Of a DNA stretch of 64,000 bases, positions 9,109 through 20,629 are shown one piece after another. Origin of the DNA: an uncultured Collinsella sp. (lineage in GTDB: Bacteria > Actinomycetota > Coriobacteriia > Coriobacteriales > Coriobacteriaceae). The notes beneath the pieces are model-generated. The model ran no database searches and had not been told where the DNA came from. It saw only the letters and a list, made by a program, of their open reading frames with translations. How positions within the stretch are numbered: the first letter of the stretch is position 1; each line of letters opens with the position of its first letter. The stretch spans positions 1 to 64,000 of the forward strand of contig CATZLI010000002.1 of the NCBI GenBank assembly GCA_958421275.1, given 5' to 3'. Both the position numbers and the translations under genes were made by a program.

Positions 9109-10452
9109 TTAACGCAGCAGGCCGGCTACTTCGCCGGCTAGGGTGATGGTGCCGGCTGCTACGAAGGACTCGCCCGCGGCACCGAAGGCAGCGAGGGCCT
9201 CGGACACGCTCGGGTATACGCCCGCGAGCTTATCGGCATCAACGAGGGCAGCGAGCTCCTCCGCCGGCAGGGCGCGGTCGGAATCGGTCTGGGTCACGAC
9301 TACGCGTGGAAAGGCGGGAATCAGCACGTCGACGATGCCTGCCACGTCCTTGTCGGCCAGCGCAGCGCACAGCAGCGTGGGGCGATTCTCCACGCACGGA
9401 TCGATCTCGTCCAACGCGCTCACAAAGTTCTCGCAGCTCTGGGGGTTATGGCAGGCGTCGATCAGCTTGAGCGGATCGGTTCCCAGCACATCAAAGCGAC
9501 CCGGCGTGGGGCAGCCCATAAGAGAAGCGTCGAGCGACTCGTGGTCGAGCTCGCGGCCCAGATAGCCCTCGCACAGCATAATCGAACACGCGGCATTCTG
9601 CGGCTGATATGCCGGCTTGACCATACTCGACGTATAGATCGCACACGGCGTGGTGCAGCTGAACTCAACCGTGTCGCCCACATGCGCCGGCACCTTAGTC
9701 GTGACATGGCTCACCACGAGCGGCACCACACCGCATTCGCGGCAACGGGCATCCATCACGCGCTGAACACTTGCCTCATGCGTGCCCTCGCCCAGAACAA
9801 CCAGGCGTCCGGGCTTAATGACCGCAGCCTTCTCACCCGCAATGGCCTCGAGCGTATCGCCCAAAATACGTGTGTGATCGAGCCCAATACCCGTAATGGC
9901 AACGGCGACGGGATCAGTCGCACTCGTGGCGTCCCAACGACCGCCCATGCCAACCTCGAGCACGGCAACATCCACCGCGGCCTCGGCAAACACGACAAGT
10001 GCAGCGGCCGTCAGCAGGTCAAACGGCGTGATGGCATAGGCGCGCTCCCCCGCCGCCACACGACGAGCATTCACACGATGGCCCGCCTCGACGGCGGCCG
10101 AAACGCCACGGGCAAACACCTCGTCGCTCACGACGCGTCCATCGACCTCCATGCGCTCGGGGTAGCGAACCAGCTGCGGTGACGTATACAGCGCGGTCTT
10201 GAGCCCCTCGCCGCGAAGGATGGCGGCCGAAAAACGCGTGGTCGAAGTCTTGCCATTAGTACCGGCAACCTGAATGCAATCGAAATACTCGTCCGGACGC
10301 CCCAGCTCATCGAGCATATCGATAACCGTCTCGAGCAGAGGACCAGCATCCCCAGAAATCCGCCCCGTATCAGCAGCCAGCCCAACAGCCTCACCAAACG
10401 AAAGCAACTCAAACGAGAACGGCACAGAATACGACCCAGAACGCTTAGCCAT
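9109..10452 (-). CDS. folC: Folylpolyglutamate/dihydrofolate synthase
   Basis: This 447-residue Mur-ligase-fold ATPase adds glutamate to folates. The P-loop VAGTNGKTSTT is near residue 70. Later landmarks are VLEVGMGGRWDATSA (substrate/Mg loop), ITGIGLDHTRILGDT with the metal-binding His, and DACHNPQS at the start of the C-terminal domain. The start at 10452 (MAKRSG) is chosen as closest to the GAGGGG site; 10473 is possible. It reads in the same direction as valS but is separated by a family D element. Confidence 0.9.
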   Translation of the reverse strand: MAKRSGSYSVPFSFELLSFGEAVGLAADTGRISGDAGPLLETVIDMLDELGRPDEYFDCIQVAGTNGKTSTTRFSAAILRGEGLKTALYTSPQLVRYPERMEVDGRVVSDEVFARGVSAAVEAGHRVNARRVAAGERAYAITPFDLLTAAALVVFAEAAVDVAVLEVGMGGRWDATSATDPVAVAITGIGLDHTRILGDTLEAIAGEKAAVIKPGRLVVLGEGTHEASVQRVMDARCRECGVVPLVVSHVTTKVPAHVGDTVEFSCTTPCAIYTSSMVKPAYQPQNAACSIMLCEGYLGRELDHESLDASLMGCPTPGRFDVLGTDPLKLIDACHNPQSCENFVSALDEIDPCVENRPTLLCAALADKDVAGIVDVLIPAFPRVVVTQTDSDRALPAEELAALVDADKLAGVYPSVSEALAAFGAAGESFVAAGTITLAGEVAGLLR

Positions 10453-10603
10453 AACCCAAAGTCCCCTCAACATAAAAAGAGGCCCGAATCAACAGCGAGC
10501 CCCTCCCATTCAAAATATCAGCCAAACACCGCTTTGCAGCGACCTCAAGGCCGCAACCAAGTGGCCCTACCAGGCAGCGGACGCCCCCGTAACCGCTATG
10601 GGA

Positions 10604-10711
10604 GCGGTTTGGGGCTTTGCTCGATACAAGTTCCGCACGAGCCGAAGGCCACTTAATGTGGCCTTCGTGCGAGCAGGACTGTCCGAAGTAGCGAGCAAAG
10701 CCCCAAACCGC
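10604..10711 (-). repeat. Long structured element, family D copy 1
   Basis: GCGGTTTGGGGCTTTGCTCG (10604-10623) pairs perfectly with its complement at 10692-10711. Inside, CGAAGGCCAC (10643-10652) and GTGGCCTTCG (10658-10667) form a second hairpin. Read on the minus strand, this inner hairpin and the flanking GGCTCGTGCGGAA match family D copy 2 at 13444-13559, but the outer arms do not. Confidence 0.8.
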
Positions 10712-10726
10712 GTCCCCCAGTACCGC

Positions 10727-13423
<2,697 letters not shown>

Positions 13424-13443
13424 ATATCTCTCCCTGTCCCGCC

Positions 13444-13559
13444 GGGGAGGAATGTAGGCCCGATTTTCGCTCGGTCAGGTCCTGGGCTCGCTCGAAGACC
13501 ACATTAAGTGGTCTTCGGCTCGTGCGGAATCTACGAAAATCGGGCCTACATTCCTCCCC
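13444..13559 (+). repeat. Long structured element, family D copy 2 (valS leader)
   Basis: A perfect 26-bp arm pair (13444-13469 and 13534-13559) starts GGGGAGGAATGTAGGCCCG. The inner hairpin is CGAAGACCAC (13493-13502), ATTAA, GTGGTCTTCG (13508-13517), followed by GCTCGTGCGGAA as in copy 1. The G-C pair of copy 1 (GGCC/GGCC) is replaced by A-T (GACC/GGTC), a compensatory change. It ends 20 bases before the valS start, so it may be in the mRNA leader. Confidence 0.8.
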
Positions 13560-13653
13560 TTAGGTATCGATTACTTCAGTCTGAATTGACTTTACCGAGG
13601 CCTAAACAAACACACAGAATAGCACAGGTAGTTGGGGTTATTGCGTATATATA

Positions 13654-13689
13654 AAATAGCCTCCGACCGCGGGTGGTCGGAGGCTATTT
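13654..13689 (-). terminator. clpX terminator
   Basis: AAATAGCCTCCGACC and GGTCGGAGGCTATTT form a 15-bp stem around GCGGGT, followed on the minus strand by TTATATAT. It lies 22 bases beyond the clpX stop. Confidence 0.92.
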
Positions 13690-13710
13690 GCAAACACGTA
13701 TTTTGCTGGT

Positions 13711-15117
13711 TTACCCGTAGATGCGCTGGGGTTGTTCTTCGCCCTTTACGGAGGCTTCGGTCACGATGACCTTGGAAACGCCCTCCTCGCTGGGCAGGTC
13801 GAACATCGTCTGCTGCAGCACGTCCTCGCAGATGGAACGCAGGCCGCGGGCGCCGGTCTTGCGGGCAAGCGCCATACGGGCGATCTCGTGCAGGGCGGCA
13901 TCCTCAAACTCAAGCTCAACGTCCTCGAGCTGGAACATCTTACGGTACTGGCGCACCACGGCGTTCTTGGGCTCCGTCAGGATCGACACCAGGTCATCCT
14001 CGTCGAGCGCCTGCGTCTGGGTGACGACGGGCGTACGGCCCACGAACTCGGGGATCATGCCAAAGGCGTTGAGATCCTGCGGGAGCACCTGACGCAGCAG
14101 GTCGTTCTCGTCGACCGAGGTGGGGCCGGCGATCTCGGAGTTGAAGCCCACACCCTTGTTGCCAACGCGATCGGCAATGATCTTGTCCAGGCCTACAAAG
14201 GCACCGCCACAGATGAACAGGATGTTGGTCGTGTCGATCTGCAGCAGCTCCTGCTGGGGATGCTTGCGGCCGCCGGTGGGCGGAACGCTTGCCACCGTGC
14301 CCTCAAGGATCTTAAGCAGCGCCTGCTGAACGCCCTCGCCCGAGACATCGCGGGTAATGGAGAGGTTCTCGGCCTTGCGGGCGATCTTATCAATCTCGTC
14401 CACGTAGATAATGCCAACCTGCGCGCGCTCGATATCGCCATCGGCAGCATTAATGAGCTTAAGCAGGATGTTCTCCACGTCCTCGCCCACGTAACCGGCC
14501 TCGGTGAGTGCGGTGGCATCGGCGATGGCAAACGGCACCTCGAGGATGCGCGCGAGCGTCTGGGCCAACAGGGTCTTGCCGGTACCAGTGGGACCGAGCA
14601 GCAAGATGTTGGACTTGGCGAGCTCCACCTCGTCCATATCGTTGTCGAACTGCGAGCCCATGCCGCCGTCAAAAGCGGACACCGCAGCGCCGCCCTCGAT
14701 CACGCGGCGATAGTGGTTGTACACGGCAACCGACATAGCGCGCTTGGCGTCCTCCTGACCCATGACATAGGCCGAAAGCTCGTCATAGATCTCGTGCGGC
14801 GTCGGCACGTGCGTGATGACCTGGCGGTCGTCCTCGAGCTCAAAGCCCTCGGTCTCGGGGTCCACGGCGGGCTGCCCAGCAGCCTGGCCGTGGTCGTTGA
14901 GGAAGCCTGGCAGCTTGCCGTTGCGGGCAGCGTCCATAAAGTCCGAAGCCAGCGACTCCTCCAGAATCTCGGAGCAAGCGGCGACGCACTCGTCACAGAT
15001 AAAGATGTTGGTCGGGCCCTTTACGAGGCGACGGACCTGGCCCTGCTCTTTTCCGCAGAAGGAGCAGCGGATAGGGTTGCCGTTCTCGTCAAAGTTGTCC
15101 TGCATGTTTCCTGCCAT
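13711..15117 (-). CDS. clpX: ATP-dependent Clp protease ATP-binding subunit ClpX
   Basis: The 468-residue AAA+ unfoldase feeds proteins to ClpP. The N-terminal zinc-binding domain has CSFCG and CDECV. Further on are Walker A LLGPTGTGKTLLAQT, Walker B IIYVDEIDKIA, the pore loop GYVGED and sensor/arginine-finger regions up to LVSILTEPKNA. An acidic stretch after the zinc domain (VDPETEGFELEDDRQ) is an extra linker. The start at 15117 is one base beyond the clpP stop, with AAGGATGCCTAGG upstream; a second ATG (MQDNF) 12 bases inside is possible. Confidence 0.95.
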   Translation of the reverse strand: MAGNMQDNFDENGNPIRCSFCGKEQGQVRRLVKGPTNIFICDECVAACSEILEESLASDFMDAARNGKLPGFLNDHGQAAGQPAVDPETEGFELEDDRQVITHVPTPHEIYDELSAYVMGQEDAKRAMSVAVYNHYRRVIEGGAAVSAFDGGMGSQFDNDMDEVELAKSNILLLGPTGTGKTLLAQTLARILEVPFAIADATALTEAGYVGEDVENILLKLINAADGDIERAQVGIIYVDEIDKIARKAENLSITRDVSGEGVQQALLKILEGTVASVPPTGGRKHPQQELLQIDTTNILFICGGAFVGLDKIIADRVGNKGVGFNSEIAGPTSVDENDLLRQVLPQDLNAFGMIPEFVGRTPVVTQTQALDEDDLVSILTEPKNAVVRQYRKMFQLEDVELEFEDAALHEIARMALARKTGARGLRSICEDVLQQTMFDLPSEEGVSKVIVTEASVKGEEQPQRIYG

Positions 15118-15118
15118 C

Positions 15119-15739
15119 CTAGGCATCCTTCGCGGCGAGATCGCGCGAGGTGACGATACGGTCAATCAAGCCGTAGTCGAGGGCCTCGGCAGCGGTCAGG
15201 TAGTTGTCGCGCTCGGTATCGGCCTGGACCTTCTCGATGGGCTGGCCCGAGGCGTCGGACAGGATCTGGTTGAGCTCGCGACGGGTCTTCTTGATCTCCT
15301 CGGCAACGATCTCAATCTCGGTCTGCTGACCCTGGGCACCGCCGCTGGGCTGGTGAATCATGACCTTGGAGTGCGGCAGGCAGAAGCGCTTGCCCTTGGC
15401 GCCGGCCGAAAGCAGCACAGCGGCCATAGACGCGGCCATGCCGACGCAAATGGTGGAGACCTGCGGCTTAATGAAGTTCATGGTGTCAAGAATCGCCAGG
15501 CCGGAGTAGACCTCGCCACCGGGCGAATTGATGTAGAGCGAGATATCCTTCTCGGCATCCTGGCTCTCAAGATGCAGCAGCTGGGCAACGACCAGGTTGG
15601 CGCTGACGGAGTTGATCTCCTCGCCCAAGAAGATGATGCGGTCGTTGAGCAGGCGCGAATAGATATCGTAGCTGCGCTCGCCGCGCGGCGTCTGCTCGAT
15701 AACGTATGGCACGAGGGCGGAATCGAACTTAGCGATCAT
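15119..15739 (-). CDS. clpP: ATP-dependent Clp protease proteolytic subunit
   Basis: The 206-residue serine peptidase assembles as a tetradecamer and degrades proteins unfolded by ClpX. The catalytic serine is in CVGMAASMAAVLLSAG, the histidine in SKVMIHQPSGGAQGQ and the aspartate in the DRDNYL-type region (TERDNYLTAAEAL). The start at 15739 (MIAKFDS) follows GGAG; two more in-frame ATG codons lie six and twelve bases upstream. It forms the classic tig-clpP-clpX order, with a terminator-like hairpin at 15785-15825 between tig and clpP. Confidence 0.95.
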   Translation of the reverse strand: MIAKFDSALVPYVIEQTPRGERSYDIYSRLLNDRIIFLGEEINSVSANLVVAQLLHLESQDAEKDISLYINSPGGEVYSGLAILDTMNFIKPQVSTICVGMAASMAAVLLSAGAKGKRFCLPHSKVMIHQPSGGAQGQQTEIEIVAEEIKKTRRELNQILSDASGQPIEKVQADTERDNYLTAAEALDYGLIDRIVTSRDLAAKDA

Positions 15740-15784
15740 ACGCATCTCCATTTCTCTTACGGACCAATAGTGGTTCTAGATAAA

Positions 15785-15825
15785 CGTACGGTGCCCGCAT
15801 GCTATGCATTGGCTGGCACCGTACG
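15785..15825 (-). terminator. Hairpin between tig and clpP
   Basis: CGTACGGTGCC (15785-15795) pairs with GGCACCGTACG (15815-15825); on the minus strand it is followed by TTTATCT. It probably ends or attenuates the tig transcript ahead of clpPX. Confidence 0.7.
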
Positions 15826-15901
15826 AAGCAACCGGATAACCGGTGTATAACTTTACCCCATCACGGGCGCACGCATGCGCTCGCGGGCAAGGTGGCGAGA
15901 A

Positions 15902-17203
15902 TTACTCGGCGTCCTTGGCGGTCTCGTCGACCTCGGTCACCTTGGCGTTCTCGACCAGGTGGTCAACGGCCTTGGAGCGACGGATGGACTCGCGGACGGC
16001 AGGCATGCGGCCATCGGCGATGAACTCGGCCTTGGAAGCCTCGACGTCCTTGACGCCGGCCTTCTCGAACTCGGCGTTGACGTCGTCCTCGGTGACCTCA
16101 ATCTTGAGCTCACGGGCGAGGGCGTCGAGAGCCAGGGACTCACGGGCAACGTCGTTGGCCTGCTTGTGCAGGTCGCCGATGAACTGCTCCATGGTTAGGC
16201 CGGAAGCGGGCAGCCAGGTGTCCAGCGTCATGCCGCGGGCAGCGAGGTTGGACAGGAAGTTCTGGCCAAGCTCCTCAAAGACGGACTGCTCGTAGTCAGC
16301 ATCCATCTCGTCGAGCTGCAGGCGCTCGGCGAGAGCGGAGACGCAACGGTTCTCCTTCTCGGCCGGCAGGCGGGAAGCCTTGTCCTGCTCGATCTCGATC
16401 TTGATGGCGTCGCGCATGGCGTCGATGCTGTCAAAGCCAAAGTCGGACTTGACGAGCTCATCGGTGAGCTCGGGGGTGTTGCGGACCTTGATGCCCTTGA
16501 CGGTGACCTCGACGGTGTGGGTCTCGGCCTCCTCGCCCTCCTCGACCTCGTCGGTCCAGGTGACGGTCTTGACGTCGTCGACGTTAGCGCCGATCAGGGC
16601 CTCGTTGAACTCGGCGGGGTTGCTGTCGCTACCGGCGATGAGCATGCGGCCCTCGGCGGCAAAGTTGTCGGCGTTCTCGACGGCCTTGAGGTCGACGGTG
16701 ACGTAGTCCTCGGCCTCGACGGCGCGACCCTCGACGTCCTCGAAGGTGGCACGGTAGTTGAGGAGCATCTCGACCTGGTTGTTGATCTCGGACTCGGTGA
16801 CCTCCGCGGGAGGCATCTCGATCTCGACGGCGTCGAAGGAGGAGAGCTCGGCAGCAGGACGCAGGGAGAACTCGACGGTGTAGGTGTAGTCCTCGTGATC
16901 CTTGGCGAGGTCGAGCTCCTTGTAGTCACCGCTCTTGGTGGGGACGATGTCCAGCTCGTTGAGGACGGCGGGCTCGTTGGCGGCGATCAGGTCGTTGGTG
17001 GCCTGAGCGAGGGTAGCCTCGGCGCCAAGAGCGGAATCGATGACCGGACGGGGAGCCTTACCGGCACGGAAGCCCGGGAAGCGGTACTTCTTGGCGGTGT
17101 CCTTGTAGGCCTTCTTGATCGCGGCGTCGACGTCGGCGGCCGGGATGGTGACCGTAGCGGTGAGCTTGGCGTCCTTGACGTCAGAAGCGGTGATGTTCAA
17201 CAC
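15902..17203 (-). CDS. tig: Trigger factor (ribosome-associated chaperone, peptidyl-prolyl isomerase)
   Basis: The 433-residue protein has the ribosome-binding tail signature FPGFRAGKAPRPVI (about residues 40-55), then the FKBP-like domain (VEAEDYVTVDLKAVENADNF and the following residues) and a long helical C-terminal chaperone domain. It binds nascent chains at the ribosome exit. The GTG at 17203 is preferred because AGGAGG sits just before it; an ATG 12 bases upstream overlaps that site. An acidic tail (VDETAKDAE) ends the protein. Confidence 0.93.
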   Translation of the reverse strand: MLNITASDVKDAKLTATVTIPAADVDAAIKKAYKDTAKKYRFPGFRAGKAPRPVIDSALGAEATLAQATNDLIAANEPAVLNELDIVPTKSGDYKELDLAKDHEDYTYTVEFSLRPAAELSSFDAVEIEMPPAEVTESEINNQVEMLLNYRATFEDVEGRAVEAEDYVTVDLKAVENADNFAAEGRMLIAGSDSNPAEFNEALIGANVDDVKTVTWTDEVEEGEEAETHTVEVTVKGIKVRNTPELTDELVKSDFGFDSIDAMRDAIKIEIEQDKASRLPAEKENRCVSALAERLQLDEMDADYEQSVFEELGQNFLSNLAARGMTLDTWLPASGLTMEQFIGDLHKQANDVARESLALDALARELKIEVTEDDVNAEFEKAGVKDVEASKAEFIADGRMPAVRESIRRSKAVDHLVENAKVTEVDETAKDAE

Positions 17204-17291
17204 GTTCCTCCTCATACTGCCCAGCTTATCTGAGGTGCTGGTACCTTTATGCAACAAAGAGTCGCGACGGCCGAAGCCGACGCAGATGCGT

Positions 17292-17375
17292 TGGTGCGGG
17301 CGAAAGGACTCGAACCTTCACGGGAATCCCACCAGAACCTAAATCTGGCGCGTCTACCAATTCCGCCACGCCCGC
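17292..17375 (-). tRNA. tRNA-Leu (anticodon TAG)
   Basis: The acceptor arms GCGGGCG and CGCCCGC pair, the anticodon arm is CCAGA-TTTAGGT-TCTGG, the T arm contains GGTTCGAGTCC, and a variable arm is present as in leucine tRNAs. The 3' CCA is encoded. It lies 88 bases upstream of tig. Confidence 0.95.
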
Positions 17376-17485
17376 ATGAGCGCACAGACTAGGAATGATA
17401 GCAGATACGAACGACAAGCGCACGCACACCTTTTACAGGCTCACGACCTCACCACGAGTACGCATCGGATCCCCCGCCGCCCCAT

Positions 17486-17558
17486 CGAAGTTGCGGTGGA
17501 ATAGGGACTGTTTGGGGCTCCAGTCCTCCAAAACAGTCCCTATTCCACCGCAACTTCG
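17486..17558. repeat. Palindromic repeat family A, copy 3
   Basis: This is the most perfect copy: 28 bases (17486-17513, opening CGAAGTTGCGGTGGAATAGG) pair without mismatch with 17531-17558. The stem differs from other copies (GGAATAGGG against GAAATACGG), with matching changes on the other side. Confidence 0.9.
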
Positions 17559-17593
17559 GCGGGACTCGGCAGCCTGGCGATGCTGGCCATGCG

Positions 17594-17765
17594 CCGGAAA
17601 GCGTGTCCCGGTTTGGGGCCTCGGAATGGGATGTAATTTCCGCTATAGCCATCAACCGGAAACTGCAACCCGTTTTGAGCCCCTATTCCGGGATGCACTT
17701 TCCGCCAGGGGCCTCAAACGGAAACTGCAGCCCACAATTCGGTCGAAAAGTGGGCTGCAGTTTCC
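17594..17765. repeat. Alternating palindromic array, family C (BIME-like)
   Basis: Six units related to GGGCTGCAGTTTCCG alternate in direction at 17594 (reverse, degraded), 17628 (forward), 17657 (reverse), 17690 (forward), 17719 (reverse) and 17752 (forward), at regular steps of 34, 29, 33, 29 and 33 bases. The last two make a perfect 16-bp stem (17720-17735 with 17750-17765). It follows the molybdenum hydroxylase stop codon and fills most of the 17376-17797 gap together with family A copy 3. Confidence 0.75.
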
Positions 17766-17797
17766 CCGGGCTAGGCAAAGAGCGGCGGCCTGCTCGT

Positions 17798-20629
17798 CTA
17801 CTCCCCCAGCAGGGCCTTCTCGGGCGTGATGGGCAGCGAGCGGACCTGGTGTCCGGTGGCGTGCGCCACGGCCGAGGCAACGGCGGCGAGCGGCGTGTTG
17901 ATGACGACCTCGCCGATCGACTTGGCGCCAAACGGGCCCGTCGGCTCGTAGCTCGGCTCAAAGGCCACGCGAATGCTGCCGATATCCAGGCGCGTGGGCA
18001 GCTTGTAGCTCATAAAGTTGCCGGTGCGCAAACGGCCGCGCTCATCGTGCTCAACGATTTCGTAGAGCGCGTGACCGATGCCCTGGGCAATGCCGCCCTC
18101 GGCCTGGACGCGCGCGAGCGCCTCGTTGATCACGGTGCCGCAGTCGACGGCCGCCGCGTAATCCACCACGGTCACCTTGCCGGTGGCCTTGTCGACCTCG
18201 ACCTCGGCAATGCCGGCCATAAACGGCGGAGGCGAAACGGGCAGGCAGGCAGAAGCGTGCGAGGTCAACGCGTCGCCACCCGCGATGTTCTTGACGCACA
18301 GGTTGGCGAAGTCGCGCAGCGTGAGGTAGCGATTCAGCTCGCGCGCGGCACGCTCGTCGGACAGGCGCACGTACTGACCATCAAAGACCACGTCGGCGGC
18401 GTCCACGTCCCACATCTGGGCGGCCTTGGCGCAAATCTTCTCGCGCAGCTCGGTCGCGGCGTTCTTGGCGGCAAGGCCCGTCACGTACGTACCCGAGCTC
18501 GCGTACGAGCCGGCGTCAAACGGCGACACATCGGTGTCAACGCCGCGCACTACGATCATCGAACTCTCCACGCCCAGCTCCTCGGCAGCAATCTGCGCCA
18601 GGATCGTGTCGACGCCCATGCCGTTATCGGTGGCACCGGTGCCGATGGTAATGAAGCCGTCCTCTTCCAAGCGCATGTCGATGCCGGCGATGTCGACATT
18701 GGAGATGCCCGAGCCCTGCATGGTAAGCGCGCAGCCCAGGGCGCGCACGCGGTCGCCCAGGTCCACGGCCAGCGGCTTGTCGCGCCAACCGATCATGTCC
18801 ATCGCGCGCAGCAGGCAGCGGTCGAGTGCGCAGGCGTTGAGCTTCTCGTTGTAGTACTGCGGCATGACCTCGCCCTCGTGCACGATGTTCTTAAGGCGCA
18901 GGTCGGCGGGGTCCATGTGCAACATGTCGGCGAGCTCGTTGACGGCGCTCTCCACGGCAAACTGGCCCTGGGTGGCACCGTAGCCGCGATACGCACCGCC
19001 GCGGTTGGTGTTGGTGTAGACGGCGTCCCACCTAAAGCGGCTCGCCTTTACGTGGTTGTAGATGGGCAGGCTCTTATGACCCGAAAGGCCGATCGTCGTG
19101 GTGGCGTGCTCGCCGTACGCGCCGGCGTTGGACAACGTATGCAGGTCGATGGCCGTGATGGTACCGTCGTTCATGGCGCCCAGCTTAACGGTCATCTGCA
19201 TCTGATGGCGCGAGTTGCCTGCAGTGATGGTCTCCTCGCGCGTGTAGCAGCAGTAGCTCGGACGGCCGGTCTGCTGGGTGACGAATGCCACGAAGATCTC
19301 GCAGCAGCCCGTCTGCTTGGAGCCAAAGCCGCCGCCGATGCGTGGCTTAATAACCTGCACCTGCGACTGCGGAATGTCGAGCGACTGCGCGACCATGCGG
19401 CGCACATGGAAGGGTACCTGTGTAGAGGTGGTCACAGAGATGCGCCCGAACGCGTCGGTCGTCGCGAAGGCGCGGAAGGTCTCCATGGGCGCGGTCTGCG
19501 TGGCCTGGCTGGTGTAAGTGCGCTCAAAGACGATGTCGCTCTGGGCGAAGGCCTCGTCCAAGTCGCCATAGTCGCTCGTGCCGCTGCATACCAAGTTGCG
19601 CGGAACGTCGCCGCCCTGCGGGAACATAAAGGTCACGTCGCCCTCAGGGTGGACCACGATGTCGTTATCGAGTGCCTGGGTAAAGTCGAGCAGCGGCTCG
19701 AGCACCTCATAGTCGACCTTAATGAGTTTGAGCGCCTTGTCGGCAGCCTCCTCAGTCTCGGCGGCGACGATCGCCACCTCCTCGTTTTGGTAACGGACGA
19801 GGTTCTCGAGAATCAGGCGGTCGTAGGGACTCGGCTGCGGATAGCTCTGGCCGGCAATGGTAAAGCGCCGCTTGGGCACGTCCTCGTAGGTGTAGACGCC
19901 CACCACGCCCGGCACCTTCAGGGCGCGAGACGTGTCGATGGAGCGGATCTTGGCGCGGGCATAGGGGCTGCGCTTGAGCTTGACGATGAGCGCGCCGGCG
20001 GGCACCATGTCGCCCGTGTAGACGGGACGACCCTCGAGCAGGGCCTTCGAGTCCTTCTTGGGCTGCTTGTGGGTAATCTGCTTGTACGAGACGCCATCGC
20101 AGCTGGTGTCGTTGACCGGCAGCTCGGGCATCTCGAAGCCCACCTGCACGCCAGACTCGTTGAGGAAGCGGACGATGGCGCGCAGCTGGCTCTCATAGCC
20201 GCTGCAGCGGCAGAGGTTGCCGGCGAGCTGGCGCGAGAGCTCCTCGCGCGTGGCAACAAGGCTCGGGTCCTCCTTGGCGGCACGGGCGAGCGCCAGCACG
20301 TTCATGATGAGGCCGGGAGCGCAAAAACCACACTGCTCGGCGCCTTCGGCAGCCATTGCGCGGGCGAGCGCCTCAGACTCGGCCTTGAGGCCCTCGAGCG
20401 TAGTGATGGAGCGGCCCTCGACGCGCGCGGCGGGAACCGAGCAGCTCAGCACCGGGTCGCCGTCGAGCCACACTGTGCACAGGCCGCAGTTGGTGGTCTC
20501 GCAGGCACAGCGCACCGACGCGCAGCCCTGCTCGCGCAGCAGCGCAAAGAGCATGGTGTCGGGGGCAATCTGAACCTTGACCTTACGGCCGTTGAGCGTA
20601 AAGGAAAGATCGATGAGTTTGGCAGCCAT
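17798..20629 (-). CDS. Fused [2Fe-2S]/molybdopterin hydroxylase, XdhD (YgfN)-like, possibly selenium-dependent
   Basis: This 943-residue xanthine dehydrogenase family protein joins two subunits that are often separate. Residues 1-170 hold two [2Fe-2S] domains (CACETTNCGLCTVWLDG; then QCGFCAPG and NLCRCSGYE). The rest is the molybdopterin subunit with GGGFGSKQTGC, RGGAYRGYGATQ and the catalytic-glutamate region GAKSIGEVVIN near the end. It overlaps the FAD subunit gene by one base. The fusion and length match E. coli XdhD and the selenium-dependent molybdenum hydroxylases tied to selD, yedF and DUF3343, all found in this window. The likely substrate is a purine or other N-heterocycle; a labile selenium ligand cannot be read from sequence. 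Confidence 0.8.
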   Translation of the reverse strand: MAAKLIDLSFTLNGRKVKVQIAPDTMLFALLREQGCASVRCACETTNCGLCTVWLDGDPVLSCSVPAARVEGRSITTLEGLKAESEALARAMAAEGAEQCGFCAPGLIMNVLALARAAKEDPSLVATREELSRQLAGNLCRCSGYESQLRAIVRFLNESGVQVGFEMPELPVNDTSCDGVSYKQITHKQPKKDSKALLEGRPVYTGDMVPAGALIVKLKRSPYARAKIRSIDTSRALKVPGVVGVYTYEDVPKRRFTIAGQSYPQPSPYDRLILENLVRYQNEEVAIVAAETEEAADKALKLIKVDYEVLEPLLDFTQALDNDIVVHPEGDVTFMFPQGGDVPRNLVCSGTSDYGDLDEAFAQSDIVFERTYTSQATQTAPMETFRAFATTDAFGRISVTTSTQVPFHVRRMVAQSLDIPQSQVQVIKPRIGGGFGSKQTGCCEIFVAFVTQQTGRPSYCCYTREETITAGNSRHQMQMTVKLGAMNDGTITAIDLHTLSNAGAYGEHATTTIGLSGHKSLPIYNHVKASRFRWDAVYTNTNRGGAYRGYGATQGQFAVESAVNELADMLHMDPADLRLKNIVHEGEVMPQYYNEKLNACALDRCLLRAMDMIGWRDKPLAVDLGDRVRALGCALTMQGSGISNVDIAGIDMRLEEDGFITIGTGATDNGMGVDTILAQIAAEELGVESSMIVVRGVDTDVSPFDAGSYASSGTYVTGLAAKNAATELREKICAKAAQMWDVDAADVVFDGQYVRLSDERAARELNRYLTLRDFANLCVKNIAGGDALTSHASACLPVSPPPFMAGIAEVEVDKATGKVTVVDYAAAVDCGTVINEALARVQAEGGIAQGIGHALYEIVEHDERGRLRTGNFMSYKLPTRLDIGSIRVAFEPSYEPTGPFGAKSIGEVVINTPLAAVASAVAHATGHQVRSLPITPEKALLGE

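Noticed and set aside
13444..13559. valS T-box riboswitch
   Set aside because: The leader hairpin has none of the conserved T-box sequences, and a related copy lies downstream of the gene in the other orientation.
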